A stretch of 48,671 nt of DNA from Rhodospirillales bacterium 69-11 (GTDB lineage Bacteria; Pseudomonadota; Alphaproteobacteria; Acetobacterales; Acetobacteraceae), in the NCBI GenBank assembly GCA_001898425.1, contig MKTV01000038.1:222033-270703 (forward strand), read 5' to 3'. Under the pieces are notes generated by a model. That model was not told where the DNA came from and did no database searches. It was given only the letters and a program-made list of their open reading frames with translations. Positions 24,587 through 33,148 of this stretch are shown in pieces (positions within the stretch are counted from its first letter, which is position 1; the number at the start of each line of letters is the position of its first letter). Made by a program: the position numbers and the translations under genes.

Positions 24587-27352
24587 ATGGACGATCTGCT
24601 CGCCGATTTCCTGACGGAGACCAACGAGAGTCTCGCTGAGCTCGACGTCGCCCTGGTGACGCTGGAGCGGACGCCGGACGACGCCAACACGCTGTCGCTG
24701 ATCTTCCGGATGGTCCACACGATCAAGGGCACCTGCGGCTTCCTCGGGCTGCCCCGGCTCGAGCGCGTGGCCCATGCGGCCGAGAACGTGCTGGGGAAGG
24801 TCCGCGACAGAACGCTGGTCGCCACCCCGGACATCATCAGCGTGGTGCTGACCGCGATCGACCGGATCAAGGCGATCGTGAGCGGCCTGGCCATGACCGG
24901 GAACGAGCCCGCCGGGGACGACACGGCCCTGATCGACTCACTGAACGCGACCGCTGCGGGCCACCCGCCCGCCCATGCGCGTCCCGGCGACGCTCCGGCC
25001 GACCTGCCGCCGGCGACCGCCGGGGCACCGCCGCATGCCGGGACCGACGCGGTCGCGTCCGCGCCGGATGCCGCGGCCATGGAGGCGCCCGACGCGCCGT
25101 CCGCCACGCTCGCGACGGGATCGGCAGCCGCGGCCCCGCCTGCGGCTGCTCCGACGAGCGCCCCCCCACCGGTCGCACGTCCGGCGGCTCCCGCGGCGGC
25201 GGGTGAGACGCCGCACCCGGTGGCGGTGGAGGCTGACGCCGCGCACCCCGCGCCGACCGCCGCCGGAGCGCCCGAGATGTCGAGCGGGCCGAACACGGTC
25301 CAGACGATCCGCGTGACCGTGGACGTGCTGGAAGACCTGATGACGCTGGTGAGCGAGCTGGTGCTGACGCGCAATCAGCTCCTGCAGCTTGCCCGCACGC
25401 AGGAGAACAGCGGCTTCACCGTTCCGCTGCAGCGGCTCTCGCACATCACCTCCGACCTGCAGGAAGGGGTGATGAAGACCCGCATGCAGCCGATCGGAAA
25501 CGCCTGGAACAAGCTGCCCCGCATCGTGCGCGACCTCGCGCGCGACATGGACAAGAAGATCGAGCTGGTGATGCTGGGGGCCGAGACGGAACTCGACCGC
25601 CAGGTGCTGGAGCTGATCAAGGACCCGCTGACGCACATGGTGCGCAACAGCGGCGACCATGGGCTCGAAAAGCCGGCCGAACGCCGCGCCGCGGGCAAGC
25701 CGGAGACGGGGCGCATCACGCTGAACGCCTTCCACGAAGGCGGCCACATCATCATCGAGATCAGCGACGACGGCCGCGGCCTGCCGGTGGACCGGATCCG
25801 CGCCAAGGTCCTGGCGGCCGGCCTCGCGACCGAGGCGGAACTCGCGTCGATGACCGACGCGCAGATCACCCGCTTCATCTTCCGCGCGGGCTTCTCGACC
25901 GCGAGCGTGGTCACCGCGGTGTCGGGGCGCGGCGTCGGCATGGACGTGGTGAAGACCAACATCGAGCGGATCGGCGGCACCGTCGACCTCAAGAGCACGC
26001 CGGGCCAGGGCACGACCTTCACCATCAAGATCCCGCTGACGCTCGCGATCGTCTCCGCGCTGATCGTCGAAGCCGGGGGCGAGCGGTTCGCCATTCCGCA
26101 GATCAGCGTGGTCGAGCTCGTCCGCGCCCAGCGGGAGGCGGATCGGGGCGACGGCCAGGGCAGCGACAGCGTCATCGAACGGATCAACGACACGCCAGTC
26201 CTGCGCCTGCGCGATCGCCTCCTTCCCCTCGTCAGCCTCAACTCCCTCCTCGCGCTCGGGGCCGGCGACGCCGTGGACAGCGGGGCGTACATCGTGGTCA
26301 CCCAGGTCGGCGTGAACATGCTGGGCATCATCGTCGACAAGGTGTTCGACACCGAGGAGATCGTGGTGAAGCCGGTCGCGCCGATCCTGCGACACGTCAC
26401 GATGTTCAGCGGCAACACGATCCTGGGCGACGGGTCCGTGATCATGATCCTCGACCCGAACGGCATCGCGCGTGCGACCGGCGTGGGCGCCGGCAGCGAG
26501 AGCCGCATGATGGGCACCCATCCGACCGAGACCATCCGCTCCGGCGATCGCACGGCGATGCTGCTGTTCAAGGCGGGCGGGGCGCAGAAGATGGCCGTCC
26601 CGCTGGGGCTGGTGGCGCGGCTCGAGGACATCCCCCGCGACAAGATCGAGATGTCCTGCGGCGCCCCGGTCACGCAATACCGCGGCAAGCTGATGCCGCT
26701 CGTGTCCATGGGCGGCGGTGCCGACGAGGCGGGGCCGCGCCAGCCGCTGCTGGTCTTCACCGATCGCGACCGCAGCATGGGGCTGATGGTCGACGAGATC
26801 ATCGACGTGGTCGAGGACCGGCTCGACATCGAGTTGTCGGGCGCGCGCCCCGGCTTCCTGGGCACGGCGGTGATCGCCGGCCAGGCGACGGACGTGCTGG
26901 ATACCGGCTACTGGCTGATGCAGGCATGGCAGGACTGGTTCCGCTTCAATCCACAGGCGGACCAGGCGGACCAGCGCCGCCGGGTGCTGGTGGTGGAGGA
27001 CAGCGACTTCTTCCGCCAGTTGCTCGCGCCGACGCTGAGCGCCGCCGGCTATCAGGTCTCGGCTGCGGCGAGCGCGGCGGAAGCGCTGCGGATGCGCGAT
27101 GCCGGGGCGATGTTCGATGCGATCGTCTCCGACATCGAGATGCCGGAGATGGACGGGCTGCAGTTCGCGCAGGCGGTGCGCAGCAGCGGGCCCTGGATCG
27201 ACCTGCCGATGATCGCGCTGACCGCGCATGCCGAACCGCGTGACGTGGAGGCCGGCCGCGATGCCGGGTTCACCGATTACGTCGTGAAATTCCAGCGGGA
27301 CGCCCTGCTTTCCAGCCTGGTGCAGTGCCTGTCCGAATCCGTGTCCGCCTGA
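24587..27352 (+). CDS. cheA: Hybrid chemotaxis histidine kinase CheA with C-terminal receiver
   Basis: The 921-residue protein has these parts in order. An HPt domain carries phospho-site His44 (MVHTIKGTCGFLGL). A Pro/Ala-rich linker covers about 118–235. A dimerisation domain (VDVLEDLMTLVSELVLTRNQ) leads to a CheA-type ATPase with the N box (DPLTHMVRNSGDHGLEKP), DDGRGLPVDRI and GRGVGMDVVKTN. A CheW-like domain spans about 485–620 and a second, weaker one 658–770. A receiver near 800–920 has Asp849 (SDIEMPEMDG), Thr and Lys conserved. No P2 CheY-docking domain is recognisable. The ATG at 24587 follows AGGGGG. It heads the cheWYBR run; such CheA–receiver hybrids often serve non-flagellar outputs, but flagellar control is not excluded. 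Confidence 0.93.
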   Translation: MDDLLADFLTETNESLAELDVALVTLERTPDDANTLSLIFRMVHTIKGTCGFLGLPRLERVAHAAENVLGKVRDRTLVATPDIISVVLTAIDRIKAIVSGLAMTGNEPAGDDTALIDSLNATAAGHPPAHARPGDAPADLPPATAGAPPHAGTDAVASAPDAAAMEAPDAPSATLATGSAAAAPPAAAPTSAPPPVARPAAPAAAGETPHPVAVEADAAHPAPTAAGAPEMSSGPNTVQTIRVTVDVLEDLMTLVSELVLTRNQLLQLARTQENSGFTVPLQRLSHITSDLQEGVMKTRMQPIGNAWNKLPRIVRDLARDMDKKIELVMLGAETELDRQVLELIKDPLTHMVRNSGDHGLEKPAERRAAGKPETGRITLNAFHEGGHIIIEISDDGRGLPVDRIRAKVLAAGLATEAELASMTDAQITRFIFRAGFSTASVVTAVSGRGVGMDVVKTNIERIGGTVDLKSTPGQGTTFTIKIPLTLAIVSALIVEAGGERFAIPQISVVELVRAQREADRGDGQGSDSVIERINDTPVLRLRDRLLPLVSLNSLLALGAGDAVDSGAYIVVTQVGVNMLGIIVDKVFDTEEIVVKPVAPILRHVTMFSGNTILGDGSVIMILDPNGIARATGVGAGSESRMMGTHPTETIRSGDRTAMLLFKAGGAQKMAVPLGLVARLEDIPRDKIEMSCGAPVTQYRGKLMPLVSMGGGADEAGPRQPLLVFTDRDRSMGLMVDEIIDVVEDRLDIELSGARPGFLGTAVIAGQATDVLDTGYWLMQAWQDWFRFNPQADQADQRRRVLVVEDSDFFRQLLAPTLSAAGYQVSAAASAAEALRMRDAGAMFDAIVSDIEMPEMDGLQFAQAVRSSGPWIDLPMIALTAHAEPRDVEAGRDAGFTDYVVKFQRDALLSSLVQCLSESVSA

Positions 27353-27374
27353 GGCGTAGAAGAGAGTCCGATCC

Positions 27375-27848
27375 ATGAGCACCGAGGTCCTGGAACGTCC
27401 GGCTGCCACCGACGAGGAGGAGCAGGTCTTCGTCACCCTGACCGTTGCCGACCAGCTCTGCGGTGTCCCCGTGCTGGGCGTGCGCGACATCCTGGGGGAG
27501 CAGTCGATCACGCGGATCCCCCTTGCACCCCCCGAGATCGCCGGCAGCCTGAACCTGCGCGGGCGGATCGTCACCGCGATCGACCTGCGCCGGCGGCTGC
27601 ATCTGGCCCCGGCCCCCGCCAACCAGAAGCGCATGTCGGTGGTGGCGGAACAGGGGGGCGAACTCTACGCGCTGCTGGTCGACCAGGTCTCCGAGGTCAT
27701 GAGCCTGCGCGCCAGCGAGTTCGAGCGGAACCCGCCGACGCTGGCGCCGGAATGGGCCGAGTTCAGCACCGGGATCTACCGGCTGGAGGACCGGCTTCTG
27801 GTCGTGCTCGACGTGGCACGGCTCCTCGCCCTGTCGGACGCGGCCTGA
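27375..27848 (+). CDS. cheW: Chemotaxis coupling protein CheW
   Basis: The 157-residue single CheW domain links receptors to CheA. It shows VFVTLTVADQLCGVPVLGVR, ITRIPLAPPEIAGSLNLRGR with the conserved NLRG arginine, VTAIDLRRRL, and the C-terminal VLLDVARLL-like strand (LLVVLDVARLLAL). It starts 22 bases after cheA with AGAAGAGAG upstream of the ATG, and is followed 10 bases later by cheY. Part of one transcript by spacing. Confidence 0.95.
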   Translation: MSTEVLERPAATDEEEQVFVTLTVADQLCGVPVLGVRDILGEQSITRIPLAPPEIAGSLNLRGRIVTAIDLRRRLHLAPAPANQKRMSVVAEQGGELYALLVDQVSEVMSLRASEFERNPPTLAPEWAEFSTGIYRLEDRLLVVLDVARLLALSDAA

Positions 27849-27858
27849 GGGTCGGCGC

Positions 27859-28223
<365 letters not shown>

Positions 28224-28227
<4 letters not shown>

Positions 28228-29315
28228 GCGTCGCACGGCCCCTGTCCGACAAGCCTGCACCGACGCCGGTGGCCCGCGTCATGGTGTGCGACGACTCGGT
28301 GGTGATCCGGGGCGCGATCACCCGCATCCTGGCGGCCGATCCCGCGATCGAGGTAGTGGCGCGATCCGCCAATGGGCAGGTGGCGCTCGACGAGCTGCGC
28401 CGCACCCAGGTCGACGTGGTCGTGCTGGATATCGAGATGCCCGTGATGGACGGTCTGACCGCGCTGCCGCTCATGCTGCGCGCCGACCCGAACCTCAAGG
28501 TCATCATGGCCTCCACCTTGACCACGCGCGGCGCCGATATCGCGCTGCGTGCGCTCCGGCTGGGGGCGGCCGACTACCTGCCGAAACCCTCCAGTATCGG
28601 CACAGTCAGCGACGACGGATTCCGCCGGGAGCTGCTGGAGAAGGTCAAGGGGCTGGCAGGGCTGCGGCGCCGCGCGGTCATGCCCTCGAAGGCGCCGCCG
28701 TCGCTGGTGCCGCTGCGGGCTCCCTCCCGCCTTCCGCCGCGCCTGCTGGCGATCGGCAGCTCGACCGGCGGGCCGCAGGCGCTGTTCACCCTGTTCCAGG
28801 GCCTCGGCCGCACGCTGCCGGTCCCGGTGGTCCTGACCCAGCACATGCCGCGCGCATTCACGCCGATCCTCGCGGACCACATCACCAAGCTTGGCGGGCT
28901 TCCCTGCACGGAGGCGGCGGACGGCGAGGCGCTGCAGGCGAACCACGTCTATCTCGCGCCGGGCGACCGGCACCTGCAGGTGGATGCGCGTGGCGGCACC
29001 CTGCATGCGCGCCTCACCATGGACCCACCGGAAAATTTCTGCCGACCCTCGGTCGATCCGATGCTGCGATCCGCATCCGCCGCTTGCGAAGGGCGCGTCT
29101 TGGTGACCATGCTGACCGGCATGGGGCATGACGGGCTCGCCGGAACGCGAAAGGTGATCGAGGCTGGCGGCGCCGCGCTCGCACAGGACGAAGCCTCGAG
29201 CGTCGTCTGGGGCATGCCGGGCGCCATCGCCCAGGCCGGACTCTGCCAGGCCGTGCTGCCGCTGCCGCAACTTGCCCCGAAGCTGCTCGACCTCCTGCGG
29301 ACCGCCCGCTCATGA
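28224..29315 (+). CDS. cheB: Protein-glutamate methylesterase CheB
   Basis: CheB demethylates receptor glutamyl esters. The 363-residue protein has a receiver (VMVCDDSVVIRGAI; Asp69 in VLDIEMPVMDG) joined to the esterase. The catalytic triad is visible as Ser180 in IGSSTGGPQAL, His in LTQHMPRAF and Asp in TGMGHDGLAG. No ATG fits the receiver start. GTG at 28224 overlaps the cheY stop by four bases (GTGA), so the start is set by coupling. Its own stop overlaps cheR as ATGA. Confidence 0.94.
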
Positions 29316-30175
29316 CCGCCCCCCTCAGCAACGCGGCGTTCGACGTCTTCGCCAACCTCCTCAAGACGCGATCGGGCCTGGTGATCGGCCAGGACAAGGT
29401 CTACCTGCTCGAGACCCGGCTCGCCTCCATCCTGAAGCGGGAGGGTCTTGCCGACCTGAACGCGCTGGCGGACAAGCTCCGCCACCTGGGCGCGGAGGCG
29501 ATCGCGCGGGACGTGGTCGAGGCGATGACCACGAACGAGAGTTTCTTCTTCCGCGACGACAAGCCCTTCCAGCACTTCAAGACGCAGGCGCTGCCGCGGT
29601 TGCTGGCGGCCCGAGCGCCGGGCGTGCCGATTCGGATCTGGTCCGCCGCGTCGTCCTCCGGCCAGGAAGCCTACTCGCTCGCGATGATCCTGGCCGAGGC
29701 GCGGACCGTGATCGGCGACCGGAAGATCGAGATCATCGGCACGGATCTCGCGCGCGAGCAGGTCGCCCGCGCCCGCACCGGCGTGTACTCGCAATTCGAG
29801 GTGCAGCGCGGGCTGCCCGTGCAGTTCCTGATGCGCTACTTCAAGAAGGAGGAGGGTGGCTGGCGCATCAGCGACCAGCTCCGGGCGATGGTGCAGTTCC
29901 GGGAATGGAACCTGCTGGGCGATCTCCGTCCCCTCGGCAAGTTCGACATCGTGTTCTGCCGCAACGTGCTGATCTACTTCGACCAGCCGACCAAGGCGAA
30001 GGTGCTGGAGGCCACGGCGGCCCTGATGCCGGAGGATGGGCTGCTGTATCTCGGGGGTGCGGAGACGGTGCTGGGCATCACCGCAAAGTTCGCTCCGCTG
30101 GCCGGAGAGCGCGGCGTCTATGGCCTGGCGACCAGCGCCGCCCATGGACCACGGGTCACCGCCGGGGTGGCCTGA
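29312..30175 (+). CDS. cheR: Chemoreceptor methyltransferase CheR
   Basis: CheR adds methyl groups from SAM to receptor glutamates. The 287-residue protein has the N-terminal helical domain (FANLLKTRSGLVIGQDKVYL), the TTNESFFFRD segment, the SAM site in IRIWSAASSSGQEAYSLAMI, and IEIIGTDLAREQVARARTG. The late FDIVFCRNVLIYF is the family's most conserved stretch. The glycine-rich SAM loop is unusual: AASSSGQEAYS instead of the common AGCSTGEEPYS. It closes the che run; a repeat tract follows. No receptor gene is in view. Confidence 0.94.
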   Translation: MTAPLSNAAFDVFANLLKTRSGLVIGQDKVYLLETRLASILKREGLADLNALADKLRHLGAEAIARDVVEAMTTNESFFFRDDKPFQHFKTQALPRLLAARAPGVPIRIWSAASSSGQEAYSLAMILAEARTVIGDRKIEIIGTDLAREQVARARTGVYSQFEVQRGLPVQFLMRYFKKEEGGWRISDQLRAMVQFREWNLLGDLRPLGKFDIVFCRNVLIYFDQPTKAKVLEATAALMPEDGLLYLGGAETVLGITAKFAPLAGERGVYGLATSAAHGPRVTAGVA

Positions 30176-30200
30176 GCCGCGGCGAGACGACCCCCGCGGC

Positions 30201-30308
30201 GCCCAGCCCAGCCCAGCCCAGCCCACCGCGCCCCGCCCAGCCCGCGGCGCCGCGTTCAGCCCACCGCGCTGCGTTCAGCCCACCGCGCCCCGGTCAGCTC
30301 ATCGCGCC
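30201..30308. repeat. Tandem GCCCA run and 19-bp repeats
   Basis: Five GCCCA units begin at 30201. Three 19-base copies related to GCGTTCAGCCCACCGCGCT then start at 30252, 30271 and 30290. The last copy reaches into the 3' end of the neighbouring aldolase-family gene, including its stop codon. The tract separates the convergent cheR and aldolase genes. Confidence 0.8.
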
Positions 30309-31418
30309 GCGCGCGGCCACTGGCCACAGGCACTCCACCCGTCCGTTGCGCACACCGACATACCAGTCGTAGCGGTCCACCGTCGGATCGCAGTGGCCCG
30401 GCACCAGCCGCAGCTTCTCGCCCAGCTTCGGCATCGCCGTCTCGCTGCCCACGTCGAGCTTCCCATGCTCGTCCGAGGCTGACACGTAGCGAATGTCCGG
30501 CCGCTGCCACACGACCGGCATGCCGGAATCCACCGACACGGCCTTGTGCCCGGCATCCAGCACCGCGAGCCCGGTGCGCGGCGCGCTCATCACCGTCGCG
30601 AGCACGAATAGCGCATGCCGGAACGTGCTGACCGGCGCCCCGCCGCCGTCCAGGTTGCGCGCGTAATCCGCATCCATGAACGCGTAGCTGCCGGCCTGCA
30701 TCTCGGTATACACGCCCGACTGCGCCTCGATCTCGAACGTGCCGGTCCCGGCGCCGCCGACGATCGGGCAGGCAAGCCCCTGCTGGCGCAACTGCTCCAC
30801 CGTCCGCCGGGAGCCGTCGATCGCCACGTCGATCAGCCCGCGCCGTTCGGCCACCGACCGCTTGTGCTGCGCGCTGCCCTGATAGGCCTGCAGCCCGCCG
30901 AAGATCAGGTGCTTCGATCCGGCGATGCGCTGCGCCAGGGCCACCGCCTCGGGACCCGGCGGCACGCCGCAGCGGGCGGCGCCCACGTCGATCTCCACCA
31001 GCACGGTCATGCGGATGCCGGCGTCCGCCGCCGCCGCCTCGATCGCCGTCACCTGCTGCGCGTCGTCCACGCAGACCGCGACCGTCGCGATCTTCGCCAG
31101 CGCGCAGAGCCGCGCGAGCTTCGATGCGCCGACCACCTCGTTGCTGACCAGGATGTCGGGCACGCCGCCCCAGGCCAGCACCTCGGCCTCGCCCACCTTC
31201 TGCACGCATTGCCCGACCGCGCCGCGCCGGATCTGCTGCAGCGCGATCACCGGCGATTTGTGCGTCTTGGCATGCGCCCGCAGCTTCACCCCGGTGGGTG
31301 CGAGCAGCGCGGTCATCCGGTCCAGGTTCGCCTCGAACGCGTCCAGGTCGAGCACCAAAGCCGGGGTGTCGATCTCCTCCTCGCGCATGCCGGGAACGGC
31401 GGGGGGCGGCTGCAGCAT
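30294..31418 (-). CDS. D-threonine aldolase / D-3-hydroxyaspartate aldolase family PLP enzyme (DSD1-like)
   Basis: The 374-residue fold-type III PLP enzyme begins with IDTPALVLDLDAFEANLDRM and carries the PLP lysine region RAHAKTHKSP (Lys51). The C-terminal metal site HxD is seen as His342 and Asp344 in PGHCDPTVDRYDW. The family covers metal-dependent D-threonine aldolase, D-serine dehydratase and D-3-hydroxyaspartate aldolase; sequence alone does not separate these. The ATG at 31418 is four bases after the stop of the gamma-glutamylcyclotransferase-like gene, so the two are probably co-transcribed. Three tandem 19-bp repeat copies overlap its 3' end. Confidence 0.88.
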   Translation of the reverse strand: MLQPPPAVPGMREEEIDTPALVLDLDAFEANLDRMTALLAPTGVKLRAHAKTHKSPVIALQQIRRGAVGQCVQKVGEAEVLAWGGVPDILVSNEVVGASKLARLCALAKIATVAVCVDDAQQVTAIEAAAADAGIRMTVLVEIDVGAARCGVPPGPEAVALAQRIAGSKHLIFGGLQAYQGSAQHKRSVAERRGLIDVAIDGSRRTVEQLRQQGLACPIVGGAGTGTFEIEAQSGVYTEMQAGSYAFMDADYARNLDGGGAPVSTFRHALFVLATVMSAPRTGLAVLDAGHKAVSVDSGMPVVWQRPDIRYVSASDEHGKLDVGSETAMPKLGEKLRLVPGHCDPTVDRYDWYVGVRNGRVECLWPVAARGAMS

Positions 31419-31422
31419 CGGT

Positions 31423-31758
31423 CTATCCCTTCCAGGCGCGGCGGGCCGCCGCGGGTGCGATCCAGGTGAGCGCGGCAGTGTCGCGCCCGTCCGCCGCCGC
31501 CACAACCCGGGTCAGCCGGTAGGCCGGCCCCTCATAGGCGGCGATCCGGCCGAAGGCGGCAGCGGGCAGCGCGATCAACGCGCCGTCCACCCATCCGCCC
31601 CGCTGCCGCACGAGCGTCGGCCATCGCCCGCCGCGCATCGCGACCCGCCGCCATCCCCGGAGGCGCGCCCAACGCAGGCGGCGCAGCGGGGCCGGCTGTC
31701 CGCTGCGCCGTGCGAGCACGTCCGGATCGAGCAGGGTGCCATAGACGAACAGCCCCAT
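31423..31758 (-). CDS. Gamma-glutamylcyclotransferase-fold (AIG2-like) protein
   Basis: The 111-residue protein opens MGLFVYGTLLDPDVLARRSG, the BtrG/AIG2 signature in which YGTL binds substrate. It also has a catalytic-type glutamate in AAYEGPAYRLTRV. Members cleave gamma-glutamyl amines or peptides, and the substrate here is unknown. AGGA lies just before the ATG. It is the first gene of a pair with the aldolase-family enzyme and is divergent from dnaN. Confidence 0.85.
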   Translation of the reverse strand: MGLFVYGTLLDPDVLARRSGQPAPLRRLRWARLRGWRRVAMRGGRWPTLVRQRGGWVDGALIALPAAAFGRIAAYEGPAYRLTRVVAAADGRDTAALTWIAPAAARRAWKG

Positions 31759-31799
31759 TTTCCTGCCGTTCCCTCCGCTTTCGCACCGTGCGAGCCCGC

Positions 31800-31829
31800 T
31801 TGGCGGTGGCCGAGCCGGCTTGCTACAGT
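31800..31829 (+). promoter_or_regulatory. Candidate sigma-70-type promoter for dnaN
   Basis: TTGGCG at 31800 and TACAGT at 31824 are separated by 18 bases, about 90 bases before the dnaN ATG, in the divergent gap with the cyclotransferase gene. Position and spacing fit a housekeeping promoter. The match is moderate and GC-rich sequence makes false positives common. Confidence 0.35.
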
Positions 31830-31919
31830 GCCGCCCCGAGTCTGCGGGTTCGAGAGGGCATCTCCTCGGGCCGGCAGGCTCGCCGCGCGCAGGTCGCTTT
31901 GTATTGGGGATGTAGCACG

Positions 31920-33044
31920 ATGAAGCTGAAGGCCGACCGCGCCACCTTGCTGAAGGCGCTGGCCCATGTGCAGAGCGTGGTGGAACGGCGCAACACCATC
32001 CCCATCCTCGCCAACGTCATGATCGCGGTCCGCGACGGCAAGCTGACGCTGACCGCGACGGACATGGAGATCGCCATCGTCGAGGACGTGCCAGCCAGCA
32101 CGACCCGCAACGGCTCCTGCACCGCGCCGGCGGCGACTCTCTACGAGATCGTCCGCAAGTTGCCCGACGGCGCCGAGGTCGAGCTCGACCATCCCGGCGG
32201 CGACGCCCAGCTCGCGCTGCGCGCCGGCCGCTACGCCACCAGCCTCGTCGTGCTGCCGGTCGACGACTTCCCCTCCATGACGGCCGGGACGCTGCCGCAC
32301 AAATTCGACCTCTCGGCGCAGACGCTGCGCGGGCTGATCGACCGCACGCGGTTCGCGATCAGCACGGAAGAGACGCGCTACTACCTGAACGGCATCTACC
32401 TGCATGCGGCGGAGACGGACGGCACGCCCGTGCTGCGCGCCGTCGCCACCGACGGCCATCGCCTCGCCCGGGTCGAGGAGCCGCTGCCCGAAGGCGCCGC
32501 CTCCATGCCGGGCGTGATCATCCCCCGCAAGACGGTCAACGAGCTGCGCAAGCTGCTTGACGAGGTGACCGGCAACGTCGAGGTCGCGCTGTCCGACACC
32601 CGCATCCAGTTCCACGCGGATGCCGTGATGCTGACCAGCAAGCTGATCGACGGCACCTTCCCGGAATACGAGCGCGTCATCCCGCGCGGCAACGACAAGG
32701 TGCTGCGGGTCGGCAAGAAGGACTTCTCCGACGCGGTGGCCCGCGTCGCCGCGATCTCCTCCGAACGCTCCCGCCCGGTGAAGCTGTCGCTCGCCCGCGA
32801 CCTGCTGACCCTCTCGGCGGCGAGCCCCGAACAGGGCACCGCGAGCGAGGAACTCGACTCCGACCACGTGAAATACGATGCCGGCCCGCTCGAGATCGGC
32901 TTCCAGGCGCGTTACCTGAACGACATCACCGACCAGATCGCGGACCAGGTGGAGTTCCGCTTCGCCGACGGCTCCGCACCCACGGTCGTGCAGGACGCTG
33001 CCGACGCCAGTGCGCTCTATGTCCTGATGCCGATGCGAGTCTGA
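31920..33044 (+). CDS. dnaN: DNA polymerase III beta subunit (sliding clamp)
   Basis: The clamp holds the replicative polymerase on DNA. The 374-residue protein shows the three repeated clamp domains. Landmarks are MKLKADRATLLKALAHVQSV, RRNTIPILANVMI, RYYLNGIYLH, AVATDGHRLARVE, DGTFPEYERVIP and the C-terminal YVLMPMRV, whose tail forms part of the binding pocket for partner proteins. The ATG at 31920 fits the family start. dnaA is not adjacent, and recF–gyrB lie 10 kb away on the other strand. Confidence 0.97.
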   Translation: MKLKADRATLLKALAHVQSVVERRNTIPILANVMIAVRDGKLTLTATDMEIAIVEDVPASTTRNGSCTAPAATLYEIVRKLPDGAEVELDHPGGDAQLALRAGRYATSLVVLPVDDFPSMTAGTLPHKFDLSAQTLRGLIDRTRFAISTEETRYYLNGIYLHAAETDGTPVLRAVATDGHRLARVEEPLPEGAASMPGVIIPRKTVNELRKLLDEVTGNVEVALSDTRIQFHADAVMLTSKLIDGTFPEYERVIPRGNDKVLRVGKKDFSDAVARVAAISSERSRPVKLSLARDLLTLSAASPEQGTASEELDSDHVKYDAGPLEIGFQARYLNDITDQIADQVEFRFADGSAPTVVQDAADASALYVLMPMRV

Positions 33045-33148
33045 GGGCCCCGGGCCGCCGCCCGTCACGAAGGCGGCGGCCGCCACCGGTTGCCAATCCG
33101 CGCCGGCCGGACGATCTATCCGGCAATCCCGGCCGGAGGACGCGCCCG

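Noticed and set aside
24938-27634. 898-residue open frame antisense to cheA
   Set aside because: The plus strand has full CheA motifs; the antisense frame is a high-GC artefact rich in His, Arg and Asp.
33045-33148. SAM riboswitch before the MetY fusion gene
   Set aside because: The leader is only about 100 bases with generic GC hairpins; no SAM-I or SAM-II core elements could be traced.
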